This document shows positions 1-8,266 of a stretch of DNA of 30,085 bases, piece by piece (the first letter of the stretch is position 1; each line of letters starts with the position of its first letter). The stretch covers positions 1-30,085 of the forward strand of contig JASHOI010000121.1 of assembly GCA_030041195.1 (NCBI GenBank), written 5' to 3'. A program made the position numbers and the translations under genes. This DNA is from Streptosporangiaceae bacterium. Lineage in GTDB: Bacteria > Actinomycetota > Actinomycetes > Streptosporangiales > Streptosporangiaceae. The notes beneath the pieces were generated by a model. The model did not search any database, was not told where the DNA came from, and saw nothing but the letters and a program-made list of their open reading frames with translations.

Positions 1-623
1 AGCGGGACCGGCAGCGCCAGCCCGGCCGCCTCGGCCAGCTCGTGCTCGTTTGGCTTGACCAGCGCGGGCTTTGCCGCGAGGGCGGCCAGCAGCGGCGCGG
101 CGTGGGCGTCGACCAAGGCCGCGGCGCCGGCGTCGGCCGCCAGGCCGGCCAGGATGCGGTAGGCGTCGACGGGCACCCCGGCGGGGAGGCTGCCGGACAG
201 GACCACGAGCCGGGCGCCGCCGGCCAGCCCGGCGAAGCGCTCGGTGAACAGCGCCCATTCAGCGCGGGTGATCTGCGGCCCGTCCTCGTTGTACGCGGTG
301 ACGGCCGCGTCCTGCTCGCTGAACGCGCTGACGGTCCTGCGGCTGCCGCCCGCACATTCGACGAAGCGGTGCGTAACTGCCCAGTCGTCAAGCTGCGCCG
401 TGATCTCGGCACCGACGAGCCCGCCTGCGAACCCGGTGACGATCACGTCGTGGCCGGCCTGGTGCAGCAGCCGGGCGACGTTGACGGCCTTGCCCCCGGC
501 CTGGGCGTGCAGGTGGCCGACCCGGTTGGACTGGCCGGCGGTGAACCGCTCGCCGATGTAGGTGATGTCCAGCGCGGGATTCAGCGCGGCGCATACCACG
601 CGCCCGCGCGTGGGTGAGGTCAC
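1..623 (-). CDS. PfkB-family sugar-phosphate kinase, LacC/FruK type (C-terminus cut by window edge)
   Basis: This is a ribokinase-fold kinase that phosphorylates a sugar phosphate such as tagatose-6-P or fructose-1-P with ATP in the cytoplasm. About 207 residues are visible. Family motifs occur in order: an N-terminal ALNPALD stretch, the substrate-binding GGKAVNVARLL segment, the LSGSLPAGVP turn and KPNEHELAE. The ATP-binding and catalytic GAGD motif would lie beyond position 1. The GTG start at 623 overlaps the stop of the upstream SIS gene by four bases (GTGA), which indicates translational coupling. The visible motifs fit the LacC/FruK branch better than ribokinase, and the SIS partner favours a tagatose-6-phosphate kinase role. 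The exact substrate is inferred. Confidence 0.85.
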   Translation of the reverse strand, partial: MTSPTRGRVVCAALNPALDITYIGERFTAGQSNRVGHLHAQAGGKAVNVARLLHQAGHDVIVTGFAGGLVGAEITAQLDDWAVTHRFVECAGGSRRTVSAFSEQDAAVTAYNEDGPQITRAEWALFTERFAGLAGGARLVVLSGSLPAGVPVDAYRILAGLAADAGAAALVDAHAAPLLAALAAKPALVKPNEHELAEAAGLALPVP

Positions 624-1513
624 TGGCCGGTGTACATGACGGAGCGGGCGAGGTGCCTCGGCCGGTCCGGGTCAAGTCCGCGCGCCAGGGCGGTGGCGAC
701 CGCGACGCGCTGCGCCAGCACGAGCTCGGCCTGCGGGTCGGCGTCGGCGATGACAATCGTCGCCTGCGTTGGCGCGATGTCGCTCACCAGCACGTTGTCA
801 TCGACGCCGAACAGCCAGACCACGGAGTCCGCGGTGGCCGTCGAGAGCGGTCCGTGCCGGTACTCCAGCGCCGGGTACGCCTCACTCCGGGCCAGCGCGG
901 CTTCCTGGATCTTGAGAGCCGCCTCACGCGCCACGCCGGTGGACCAGCCACGCCCGAGGAAGACGTAGTGCGGCCGGTCGATCAGCCGGTCATCCAGGTC
1001 GGCGGCCAGCGCAGCCCTCGCCTGCTCCACGACTGGGCCGAGATCGTGCCCGATGTGCGCCCGCGCCACGGTGAGCACGGTCGTGGCGAACCTGGTCTGC
1101 ACCACCGACTGCTCGTCGGCGTAGTCGAGCACCAGCAGCTGGTCCGTGGCCTCGCGGATCGGCGCTGACGCGTCCGCGGTGATCCCGACCTTGCGCGCCG
1201 TGGCGCTGGCATCCCGCAGCGCGTCGAGGACCTCGATGGTCGTCCCCGAGCGGCTCACCGCGAGCAGCGTGTCATAGTCGCGGAGCGGCAGCTCCGACGC
1301 TGGGAAGGCGTCGGTCTCCCCGTGGCCGGCGGCCTCCCGCGCCGCGGCGATCGCGCTCGCTACATGCCAGGACGTGCCGCAGCCGATGACCGCGACCCGT
1401 TCGCCCGGGGCGGGAAGAACCTGCGCGGCCGCGTCGACGGACTCGAGCGCCCTCGCCCAGCAGTCTGGCTGACTTGCAATCTCCCTCTGCACGTGCGCCT
1501 CAGGTCGATGCAC
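620..1513 (-). CDS. SIS-domain sugar-phosphate isomerase/deaminase (AgaS/GlmS-isomerase-like)
   Basis: A 297-residue protein with two SIS sugar-isomerase domains. The first carries IGCGTSWH (about 43-50) and the phosphate-binding SRSGTT loop (87-92). The second carries LGRGWSTGVAREAALKIQE and ends with EYRHGP (about 217-222), as in the isomerase half of GlmS and in AgaS. The glutaminase domain of GlmS is absent, so the enzyme is expected to act on a preformed amino-sugar phosphate, for example as galactosamine-6-P deaminase/isomerase. The N-terminal EIASQPDCW is typical of this group. The start is GTG at 1513 with a modest GGGGAT ribosome site. It is coupled to the downstream kinase and divergent from the DeoR regulator. 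The substrate is inferred from context. Confidence 0.82.
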   Translation of the reverse strand: MHRPEAHVQREIASQPDCWARALESVDAAAQVLPAPGERVAVIGCGTSWHVASAIAAAREAAGHGETDAFPASELPLRDYDTLLAVSRSGTTIEVLDALRDASATARKVGITADASAPIREATDQLLVLDYADEQSVVQTRFATTVLTVARAHIGHDLGPVVEQARAALAADLDDRLIDRPHYVFLGRGWSTGVAREAALKIQEAALARSEAYPALEYRHGPLSTATADSVVWLFGVDDNVLVSDIAPTQATIVIADADPQAELVLAQRVAVATALARGLDPDRPRHLARSVMYTGQ

Positions 1514-1738
1514 CGCGGATCCCCGTCAAAAACGCGCACATGTTGCCCTTAAATTCTGCACAGTCTGGCCTATTTGGCTCGACTCTACGACATGCGTGAT
1601 CACATCACAAGGTACTGCGCAGCCCGAGAACCGTCCGGGCGGCGCTGCTCGTTTGCCTATGATCCCTGCATGGGCAACTCCTCCCGCGGTGTCCGGGGCG
1701 GGGCCGGCCGGCCGCGCCGGTCTCCGTGGTGACGGCCC
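1514..1738. promoter_or_regulatory. Divergent promoter region between SIS/kinase operon and deoR-type regulator
   Basis: This 225-bp gap separates two divergent genes and should hold both promoters. An 8-bp palindrome GTGATCAC lies at 1596-1603, followed by another TCAC (1605-1608). AT-richer sequence, including a run of A (about 1528-1533) and TTAAATT, sits closer to the SIS gene. These are candidate operator and promoter elements for the DeoR regulator. No clear -35/-10 pair could be assigned. Confidence 0.35.
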
Positions 1739-2497
1739 GTGCAACGCCGGTACCGGCTCAACCAGATCGTGGCCGCGGTCGTGGAGCGCGGGCAGGTCGA
1801 CGTGCCGTCCCTGGCCCGGGAATTCGCCGTGTCGGCCGCGACGATACGGCGTGACCTGGAGGCCCTCCAGCGGCAGCGGCTGGTCTGCCGCACGCACGGC
1901 GGCGCGACGATCCACGCGGCCTTCAACGACCTGCCGCTGAGCTACAAGAGGGCCAGGGACCTGCCGGAAAAGCAGCGCATCGCCCGGCACGCCGTGGCGT
2001 TCGCTGACGGTGCGCGGGTGATCGGGACCACCGGCGGCACGACCGTGTCGCAGTTCATCAGGCTGCTGCGCGACCGGGATGACCTCACCGTGGTCACGAA
2101 CGCACTCAACGTCGCGATCGACCTGGCGGGCAGCCCCGGCCTTCGCGTGTTCGTGGCCGGCGGCGAGGTCCGCGGGAGCAGCCAGGAGTCGGTGGGGCAC
2201 ACCGCCGAGGCGTTCCTGGCTGATTACAACGTTGACGTCGCGTTCCTGGGGGTCGATGGGGTGGATGCGGTGGCAGGCTGCACCAACTACGACCCCGCGG
2301 GCGCTCGGGTGAACGCGGTGCTGGTGCGGCGCGCGCGCAGGCGGATCGTGCTGGCGGACGCTACCAAGATCGGCCGGGTCACGCTGGCACAGGTCTGCCG
2401 CATGGCCGAGGTGGATGTGCTGATCACGGACGCCAGGGCCGCAGCGGCCGAGCTCGAGCCGCTCCGCCGCCAGGGCTGCGCGGTCGTCTGCGTATGA
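1739..2497 (+). CDS. DeoR-family transcriptional regulator
   Basis: A 252-residue repressor of sugar metabolism genes. Residues 1-57 form the DeoR winged helix-turn-helix, with recognition segment VSAATIRRDLEAL (31-43) followed by the family hallmark RTHGGA (51-56). The rest is a DeoRC sugar-phosphate sensor domain with the usual GTTGGTT-like ligand loop, FVAGGEVR and FLGVDGVD segments. It is expected to be released from DNA by a sugar-phosphate intermediate. It is divergent from the SIS/kinase genes and lies just upstream of the alpha-galactosidase-like gene, so both are likely targets. The GTG start at 1739 is the first usable in-frame start; its ribosome site is weak. Confidence 0.88.
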   Translation: MQRRYRLNQIVAAVVERGQVDVPSLAREFAVSAATIRRDLEALQRQRLVCRTHGGATIHAAFNDLPLSYKRARDLPEKQRIARHAVAFADGARVIGTTGGTTVSQFIRLLRDRDDLTVVTNALNVAIDLAGSPGLRVFVAGGEVRGSSQESVGHTAEAFLADYNVDVAFLGVDGVDAVAGCTNYDPAGARVNAVLVRRARRRIVLADATKIGRVTLAQVCRMAEVDVLITDARAAAAELEPLRRQGCAVVCV

Positions 2498-2513
2498 CCG
2501 GCCGCGCGCCTCG

Positions 2514-2528
2514 TGCTCGAAACGAGCA
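2514..2528. promoter_or_regulatory. Perfect inverted repeat upstream of the GH27 gene (candidate operator)
   Basis: TGCTCG-AAA-CGAGCA is a perfect 6-bp inverted repeat with a 3-base centre, placed between the DeoR stop (2497) and the GH27 start (2641). Its position suits an operator for the sugar enzyme. A short T-run follows about a dozen bases later, so a weak terminator for the regulator gene is an alternative reading. Confidence 0.4.
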
Positions 2529-2640
2529 AGATTCGGGCCAATTTTTGCGTACTTCGTGCGCAGCCTTGGCGTGAACCGGCCCTCCCATCATGATGGTATT
2601 TGTGCGGAACTTCCGCCCTGCGTCCGCGGCTGGAGGGCTC

Positions 2641-4152
2641 ATGAACAGGCTGACGCGCCTCTTAATCGCCACGGTGACCGCAACTCCGCTGCTGCTGGCC
2701 GGTGCCGTCGCCACCGGCCCGGCGGCCGGGGCGGCAACCGCCTACCCGCCCGGCGGCCCCGACCAGACCCCGGTGATGGGCTGGAGCGGCTGGAGCTTCC
2801 TGCGGCTGGGCGCGGACTCGTCTCAGGTCGAGGGGGAGGCCAGGGCGCTGGTGAGCACGGGCCTGGCCGCGGCCGGCTACCGCTACGTCAACATCGACGA
2901 CGGGTGGTACCAGTGCCCGGGGCCGCAGGGCCCGAACGTCGACGGCTACGGCCGGTGGGTCGTGAACAGCGCGAACTACCCGAGCGTCGGCTCGCGCAAC
3001 GGCATCCAGGCGCTGGCCGCGTACGTGCACGGCCTGGGCCTGAAATTCGGCATCTACGAGACCGCGGGGATCTCGAGCCAGGCAGTGGCGCGCAACACCC
3101 CGATCCTCGGCACCTCCTACACCGCCAAAGACATCGCGACCACGAAGCCGCAGAACAACTACAACTGCGGCGGCATGCTGAAGATCAACTACAGCAAGCC
3201 GGGCGCACAGGCGTACGTCGACTCGGTCGTCGACGAACTGGCGTCCTGGGGCGTCGACTACATCAAGCTCGACGGGATCACCAACAGCAACGGGCCCGAC
3301 GTCAAGGCCTGGCAGGCCGCGATCCAGCAGTCCGGGCGCCCGATCGTGCTGAACATCACCCAGGGCAGCTACACCATCAAGCTGGCCCCGGTGCTGAAGG
3401 AATACGCCAACCAGTGGGAGTTCGCGCCGGACATAGAGATCAACGGACCCGACGAGGGCTCGGCGAACGCGTGCAACGGCCCGCCGTACACCGGCTGCCT
3501 GAGCGTTTTCCCGCTGACCAGCTACGCCCACTGGAGCGACAGGTTCGGCGATGTCGCGCGGTGGCAGCCGTACGGCGGTCCCGGCGGCTTCAACGACTAC
3601 GACTCGATCGAGGTCGGCGACGGCAGCGCGGGCTCGGGGATGACGCTGGCCGCCTCGGAGTCTCAGCTCAGCCTGTGGGCGCTCGGCTCGGCCCCGCTCA
3701 TCCTGGGCAGTGACCTGACCACGGCGGTGACGAACGCCTATGGCACCAGGGCCGGCCTCACCCGGCGCGACTTCGGCCTGCTGACCAACCGCCAGGTCAT
3801 CCGCGTCGACCAGGACGCGATCGACGCGTCGCGGATCGCGGTCGCCGGCAAGCCCGGCCGCAAGACCGCGGGCGATCAGGTGTTCGCCAAGGTGGAGCGG
3901 CGAGGGGACGCGATCGTGGGGCTGTTCAACACCACCACCGCGCTGAGTTCGGCGCCGGTCACGATCTCGACCACGGCAGCCGCGATCGGGCTGCCGCCCG
4001 ACCCGCACGGCTACCTGGTACAGGACCTGTGGGGAGGCCAGTCGGTGGTGGTCGGCGGCGCGAGGGCGTTCCGGATATCGTCCGCCGGGGTGATCCGGGC
4101 CACCGTCCCGGCCGAGGGGGTGGCCCTGTTCCGGGTCACCCCGCTGCGCTGA
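2641..4152 (+). CDS. Secreted glycoside hydrolase family 27 alpha-galactosidase-like enzyme
   Basis: A 503-residue exported enzyme predicted to remove terminal alpha-galactose (or alpha-N-acetylgalactosamine) from glycans outside the cell. ATG 2641 is chosen over an in-frame ATG at 2590 because GGAGGG (2632-2637) is well placed and the protein then starts with a clean signal peptide (MNRLTRLL, hydrophobic core, likely cleavage near residue 34 after GAATA). The GH27 barrel shows GWSGW near the mature N-terminus, YVNIDDGW, FGIYE and YIKLDGI with the expected nucleophile D211. The acid/base is probably D264 in EFAPDIE. A C-terminal beta-sandwich follows. The usual WGW-containing loop before the acid/base is replaced by LNITQGSYTI, so this is a divergent subgroup whose preferred sugar is uncertain. 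Confidence 0.88.
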   Translation: MNRLTRLLIATVTATPLLLAGAVATGPAAGAATAYPPGGPDQTPVMGWSGWSFLRLGADSSQVEGEARALVSTGLAAAGYRYVNIDDGWYQCPGPQGPNVDGYGRWVVNSANYPSVGSRNGIQALAAYVHGLGLKFGIYETAGISSQAVARNTPILGTSYTAKDIATTKPQNNYNCGGMLKINYSKPGAQAYVDSVVDELASWGVDYIKLDGITNSNGPDVKAWQAAIQQSGRPIVLNITQGSYTIKLAPVLKEYANQWEFAPDIEINGPDEGSANACNGPPYTGCLSVFPLTSYAHWSDRFGDVARWQPYGGPGGFNDYDSIEVGDGSAGSGMTLAASESQLSLWALGSAPLILGSDLTTAVTNAYGTRAGLTRRDFGLLTNRQVIRVDQDAIDASRIAVAGKPGRKTAGDQVFAKVERRGDAIVGLFNTTTALSSAPVTISTTAAAIGLPPDPHGYLVQDLWGGQSVVVGGARAFRISSAGVIRATVPAEGVALFRVTPLR

Positions 4153-4162
4153 CCGCGGTCGC

Positions 4163-4182
4163 CTGGCTCGGCCTGAAGCCAG
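4163..4182. terminator. Weak hairpin between convergent genes
   Basis: CTGGCT and AGCCAG form a 6-bp stem with an 8-base loop, just after the GH27 stop and before the 3' end of the convergent DUF899 gene. There is no T-tract, so it is at best a weak or factor-dependent terminator. Confidence 0.25.
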
Positions 4183-4264
4183 CGCTGCGGAGTGCGCTTG
4201 GCACACCGATTCCGGCACGGCGCCGAAGCCGAAGACGACGTCTTGTCCAGGCACCGTTCTTCCT

Positions 4265-4978
4265 TCAGTCTGGCGGGTACTCGTCGTGACGGTGGAACCA
4301 GGACATGTCCGCCCGGTTGCGGCCGAGGGGGGCCCGGTCGAGCCACTGCCACATGCTGTGGAGGACGTCGCACCCTCGGGCGTAGGTGGAGTACGTGTGG
4401 TAGACGACGCCATCGTCGAGGGCGAAGGCACTCACGCCATGCGCCTCGGCCGGCAGCCGACCGGGCTCCACCTGGGCGGCTTCGAGCGGCCGGAAGTTGT
4501 ACCCCGCCCCGCCCGCGACGCTCTCTTCGGTGAACGACACGCCGAAGTCGAAGTTGAACTCGCTGTGCAGTGACGAAACCCAGGGAAAGTTCCAGCCCAT
4601 CCGCTGGCGGTAGCTGATCAGCTTGCCGATGGATGCGCGCGACACCGCGATCAGCGTGACGTCGTGGTGTGCCAGGTGAACGGCGATGCCGTCGAAGCCG
4701 TCGGCGACCGCCGAGCACACCGGGCACCCGGCTTCCCAGTCGGGCCCGAACATGAAGTGGTACACCACGAGCTGTGATCGGCCGGCGAACAGGTCGGCAA
4801 GCGTCGCCTCGCCGTTCTCGGTGCCGAAGCGGTAATCGTTGCCGACGGGGACCCACGGCAGCTCGAGCCGGCGCTGTGCGAGCTCGTCGGCCTGGCGGGT
4901 GTGCTCCTTCTCCGCCACGAGCAGGTCTTTCCTGGCCGCCAGCCATTCCTGGCGGGTGCCGACCTTGTGCTGCGGCAA
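4265..4978 (-). CDS. DUF899 thioredoxin-like family protein
   Basis: A 237-residue cytoplasmic protein of the DUF899 family, which has a thioredoxin-like fold and unknown biochemical role. Visible hallmarks are the FMFGPDWEAGCPVCS segment with a CPVC pair (85-88), the DVTLIAVSRAS strand, and the later YSTYARG motif near the C-terminus. The start is TTG at 4978, supported by AAGGAGA upstream with suitable spacing. It lies 45 bp downstream of the SsuD-like monooxygenase on the same strand, so it probably ends that operon. A redox or thiol role is inferred from the fold and the CxxC pair, not shown. Confidence 0.85.
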   Translation of the reverse strand: MPQHKVGTRQEWLAARKDLLVAEKEHTRQADELAQRRLELPWVPVGNDYRFGTENGEATLADLFAGRSQLVVYHFMFGPDWEAGCPVCSAVADGFDGIAVHLAHHDVTLIAVSRASIGKLISYRQRMGWNFPWVSSLHSEFNFDFGVSFTEESVAGGAGYNFRPLEAAQVEPGRLPAEAHGVSAFALDDGVVYHTYSTYARGCDVLHSMWQWLDRAPLGRNRADMSWFHRHDEYPPD

Positions 4979-5023
4979 CGATCGGTCTCCTTCGGCTTCC
5001 GGCGGCCCGCGCCGCCGGGTGAA

Positions 5024-6124
5024 TCAGGCGGCTGCCGCGTCGCGCTTGGCGACCTCGTCGCGGACGATGGGGATGACCTGCTGGCCGATGTCGATGGCGT
5101 CGGCGAGCAGGTCGTAGCCGCGCATGGAGATGATGTCGACGCCGAGGTCGATGTAGTCGAGGATCGCCTGGGCCACGGTCTCCGGGGTGCCGACCAGCGC
5201 GTTGGAGTTGCCGGAGCCGCCGGTGACGGCGGCGGTCCGGGTCCACAGCGCGCGGTCGAACCGCTCTCCCTGTGCCGCGATCGCGATCAGCCGCTGCGAG
5301 CCGGTGTTCTCCGGGTTCTTGATCGAACGGCGGCGGGACAGCTGCCCCCCGTTCGCCGCCACCCGCGCCTCGATCCGGGCCACGATGTCGTGCGCCTTGT
5401 CCCAGGCCTGCTCCTCGGTCGGCGCGATGACCGGCCGGAACGCCACCTGGATCTTGGGAACATCGGTGCGCCCGGCCGCCCTGGCCGCGGCCTTCACGGA
5501 CTCGATCTGCTCGGCGGTACTGGCGAGCGGCTCACCCCACAGGCAGTAGATGTCGGCCTCGGCGCCGCCGGCCTGGTAGGCGGCCGGGGAGGACCCGCCG
5601 AAGGACACCCGCGGCCTGGGCTCCTGGGCCGGGAACACGTCGCTGACGAAGTCGGCGAAGCGGTAGTGCTGCCCGTCGTAGCCGAATGGCTCGCGCGAGG
5701 TCCAGGCCCGCTTGATGATCTGGATGCACTCCCGGGTGCGGCCGTACCGCTCGTCGTGGGTCAGGTAGTCGCCCTCGCGCTGCTGCTCGTGGTCGGTGCC
5801 GCCGGTGATGAAGTGGACCGTGACCCGCCCGTCGCTGATCTGGTCGATGGTGGCGAAGGTCTTCGCCGCGAACGTGGGGTAGGAAACGTTCGGCCGGTGG
5901 GCGAGCAGCAGCTGGATCTTCTCGGTCTTGCTGGCGATGTACGCCGCGGCCGCGTTCGGGTCGGGCGAGCCCGAGCCGTAGGCGAACAGGACCCGGTCCC
6001 ACCCGTTCTCCTCGTGCGCCCGCGCGAGCCGCAGCGTGTAGTCCTTGTCGAAGCTGGCTCCAGACCTGGCGGTGATCTCGCTGCCGTCGTTCGTGGCCGC
6101 GATGCCGAGGAACTCAACGGGCAT
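5024..6124 (-). CDS. SsuD-like LLM flavin monooxygenase (alkanesulfonate monooxygenase family)
   Basis: A 366-residue luciferase-like TIM-barrel enzyme, expected to use reduced FMN and oxygen to cleave a C-S bond or oxidise a related substrate. The SsuD-type core is clear: HRPNVSYPTFAAKTFATIDQ, then ISDGRVTVHFITGG, then HDERYGRTRE and SFGGSSPAA. The ATG at 6124 has a strong GGGAGAGG ribosome site. It follows the ABC transporter genes after a 113-bp gap that may carry its own promoter, so import of the substrate and its oxidation are likely linked. Sulfonate specificity is an inference, since this family also includes enzymes for sulfones and other compounds. A partner flavin reductase is not visible in the window. 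Confidence 0.85.
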   Translation of the reverse strand: MPVEFLGIAATNDGSEITARSGASFDKDYTLRLARAHEENGWDRVLFAYGSGSPDPNAAAAYIASKTEKIQLLLAHRPNVSYPTFAAKTFATIDQISDGRVTVHFITGGTDHEQQREGDYLTHDERYGRTRECIQIIKRAWTSREPFGYDGQHYRFADFVSDVFPAQEPRPRVSFGGSSPAAYQAGGAEADIYCLWGEPLASTAEQIESVKAAARAAGRTDVPKIQVAFRPVIAPTEEQAWDKAHDIVARIEARVAANGGQLSRRRSIKNPENTGSQRLIAIAAQGERFDRALWTRTAAVTGGSGNSNALVGTPETVAQAILDYIDLGVDIISMRGYDLLADAIDIGQQVIPIVRDEVAKRDAAAA

Positions 6125-6156
6125 GACTGGCCTCTCCCTTGGTGTTCGCGTTCCCA

Positions 6157-6179
6157 GTTATAACTATTGAATTAGTGGG
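6157..6179. promoter_or_regulatory. AT-rich candidate promoter/operator before the SsuD-like gene
   Basis: An AT-rich island in GC-rich DNA. It contains the palindrome GTTATAAC (6157-6164) and ATTGAATTAGTGGG (6166-6179). On the gene strand it reads CTAATTCA, ending 43 nt before the ATG. Matching elements precede other genes in the window (14224-14232, 26678-26685, 12294-12307). Confidence 0.4.
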
Positions 6180-6237
6180 GAAAAGCTGCGGTCAGGCCGC
6201 CGTATTCCCGGCGCCGGCCTGCCGGGAGGAGCGGGTG

Positions 6238-7239
6238 CTAGGAGCTCGGGAAGTGGCAGGCAACCGCGTGGCCGGACTGCTCCGCCAGCGGCGGCTCCAC
6301 CTCGGCGCAGATCGCCGCGGCGCGCGGGCAGCGAAGCCGGAACCGGCAGCCCGACGGCAGCGCGGTCGCTGACTGCGGGTCACCCGCCAGCGGGCCGGAG
6401 GCCGCGCGGGCACGGGACGCTGCCGGGTCGGGGACCGGAACAGCGGCCAGCAGCGCGGCCGTGTACGGGTGTGCGGGCGCCGCGAAGATCTGGTCCGCGG
6501 GTGCCTGCTCCACGATCTTGCCCAGGTACATGACCGCGACCGTGCTGGCCAGATGCCGCACCGTGGCGAGGTTGTGCGAGATGAAAAGGTAGCTGACGCC
6601 AAGCGTGTCCTGCAGATCCGACAGCAGGTTGATAATCTGCGCCTGGACCGACACGTCCAGCGCGGACACCGCCTCGTCGCAGACGATGAACCTCGGGCCG
6701 ACCGCGATGGCCCGCGCGATCGTGACGCGCTGCCGCTGGCCGCCGGACAGCTCGTGTGGGTAACGGGCCGCTACGTCCACGCCCAGGCCGACCAGCCGGA
6801 GCAGGCTGGTGACGCGCTCGGCGCGGGCGCTGCGGTCCGGCTCGATGTCGTGCGCCGCCAGTGCCTCGGCGATGGCGTGCCCGGCCGTCCGCCGCGGGTC
6901 CAGTGAGCCGAGCGGGTCCTGGAAGATCGCCTGCATGTCCTTGCGCGCGGCGCGTAGCTGCTCGCCTCTCTTGGCCAGCCAGTCCTCGCCGCCGAAGGTA
7001 ACGTGCCCAGAGGTCGGCCGGTCCAGCCGCAGCAGCAGCCGGCCGAGCGTGGTCTTGCCACACCCGGACTCGCCGACCAGGCCGAACGTTGTGCCGGGCG
7101 CGATCTCGACCGTCACCCCGTCCACGGCCCTGACCACCCTGGGCTGCTCGCCGAGCCACCACCGGCGGCGCAGCCGGTAGTGGCGCACCAGGCCGGTGGC
7201 TGTCAGCAGGCTGTCGCTAGCCAACGGCGACCTCGCCAT
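6238..7239 (-). CDS. Dipeptide/oligopeptide-type ABC transporter ATPase (DppF/OppF-like)
   Basis: A 333-residue ATPase that powers the neighbouring permeases on the cytoplasmic side of the membrane. It shows Walker A GESGCGKTT (about 56-64), a Q-loop in IFQDPLGSLDPR, the signature LSGGQRQR (164-171) and Walker B FIVCDEAVSALD (184-195). The C-terminal oligopeptide-type extension has cysteines in CRFRLRCPRAAAIC, which in this family may bind an Fe-S cluster. I chose ATG 7239, which overlaps the upstream ATPase gene by 23 bp. A TTG at 7224 preceded by GAGG is an alternative, and a GTG further upstream would overlap too far. Confidence 0.87.
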   Translation of the reverse strand: MARSPLASDSLLTATGLVRHYRLRRRWWLGEQPRVVRAVDGVTVEIAPGTTFGLVGESGCGKTTLGRLLLRLDRPTSGHVTFGGEDWLAKRGEQLRAARKDMQAIFQDPLGSLDPRRTAGHAIAEALAAHDIEPDRSARAERVTSLLRLVGLGVDVAARYPHELSGGQRQRVTIARAIAVGPRFIVCDEAVSALDVSVQAQIINLLSDLQDTLGVSYLFISHNLATVRHLASTVAVMYLGKIVEQAPADQIFAAPAHPYTAALLAAVPVPDPAASRARAASGPLAGDPQSATALPSGCRFRLRCPRAAAICAEVEPPLAEQSGHAVACHFPSS

Positions 7240-8266
7240 CCCACAGGTCGCGCCGCGCGCCAAGCACCTCGGCGCTCCGGTGGCAGGCGACGTGCTGCGC
7301 GCCCACCGGCCGCAGTTCCGGTTCCTCCTGCTCGCACACCTGGGCGCACAGCGGGCAGCGCGGGTGGAACGGGCAGCCCGCCGGCCGGCTCCGCGCCTCC
7401 GGCACCGTGCCGGGGATCGCCGACAGGCGGCCGGCCCGGTCGGTGTCGATCCGCGGCACGGCCCGGATCAGGCCGAGCCCGTACGGGTGCGCCGGGTGGG
7501 CGAAGAAGTCGCCCGCGGCGGCCTGCTCGACAATGGCCCCCGCGTACATGACCAGGACCCGGTCCGCCATCCTCGCCGCCACGCCCATGTCGTGGGTGAT
7601 GAGCAGCACCGACATGGCACGCTCCCGGCGGAGGTCGGCGAGCAGGTCGAGGACCTGCGCCTGGATGGTCACGTCCAGCGCCGTGGTGGGCTCGTCGGCG
7701 ACCAGCAGGCTCGGGTTCCCGGCCAGCGCGATCGCGATCAGGATCCGCTGGCACATGCCGCCGGAGATCTCGTGCGGGAACTGGCGCATCCGCGCTTCCA
7801 CGTCAGTGATGCCCACCCGCCGCAGGAGGTCGGCGACCCGGGCCGCGACCGCGCGCCGCGAGCCGGGCCGGCCGGCCCGCCTGGTCATCGCCTCGGCGAC
7901 CTGGTGGCCCACCCGCACCACGGGGTCGAGCGCGGCCACCGGATCCTGGAAGATCATGCTGGCTTCGGTGCCGCGGACCTGCCGCAGCTCGCGTTCGGGC
8001 AGCGCGGCCAGGTCCCGCCCGTGCAGCCACACCGAGCCGCTGACCCGCATTCTGGCGTTCCGCCGGAGCAGCCCGAGGATGGCCCGCCCGGTCAGCGTCT
8101 TGCCGCTGCCGGACTCACCGACCAGGCAAACGATCTCACCGCGGCCGATGCCGAAACTGACGTCGCGGACGAGGTCCACCGCACGTCCGGACCGGTTACC
8201 GGCCAGGTAGCCGACCGACAGGTGCTCGACCGACAGAACGTCTGGTTCAGCCTGATTGTCAGCCAC
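7217..8266 (-). CDS. Dipeptide/oligopeptide-type ABC transporter ATPase (DppD/OppD-like)
   Basis: A 349-residue ATPase and the second nucleotide-binding subunit of the same importer. Walker A GESGSGKT is at 50-57, the Q-loop in MIFQDPVAALDP, the signature ISGGM at 167-171 (followed by CQR rather than the common RQR) and Walker B LLVADEPTTALD near 187-198. The C-terminal family extension includes CPFHPRCPLCAQVC. The GTG start at 8266 overlaps the permease stop by 8 bp and has GGAG at good spacing. It is co-translated with the flanking transporter genes. Confidence 0.9.
   Translation of the reverse strand: MADNQAEPDVLSVEHLSVGYLAGNRSGRAVDLVRDVSFGIGRGEIVCLVGESGSGKTLTGRAILGLLRRNARMRVSGSVWLHGRDLAALPERELRQVRGTEASMIFQDPVAALDPVVRVGHQVAEAMTRRAGRPGSRRAVAARVADLLRRVGITDVEARMRQFPHEISGGMCQRILIAIALAGNPSLLVADEPTTALDVTIQAQVLDLLADLRRERAMSVLLITHDMGVAARMADRVLVMYAGAIVEQAAAGDFFAHPAHPYGLGLIRAVPRIDTDRAGRLSAIPGTVPEARSRPAGCPFHPRCPLCAQVCEQEEPELRPVGAQHVACHRSAEVLGARRDLWDGEVAVG

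Noticed and set aside
1594..1610. CRP-like site
   Set aside because: GTGA and TCAC are 5 bases apart instead of the 6 expected for TGTGA-N6-TCACA; only a short GTGATCAC palindrome is certain.
2662..4431. Long (589-codon) antisense open frame opposite the GH27 gene
   Set aside because: High GC leaves long stop-free frames opposite real genes; the product is Arg/Ala/Asp-rich without any domain, while the plus strand has clear GH27 motifs.
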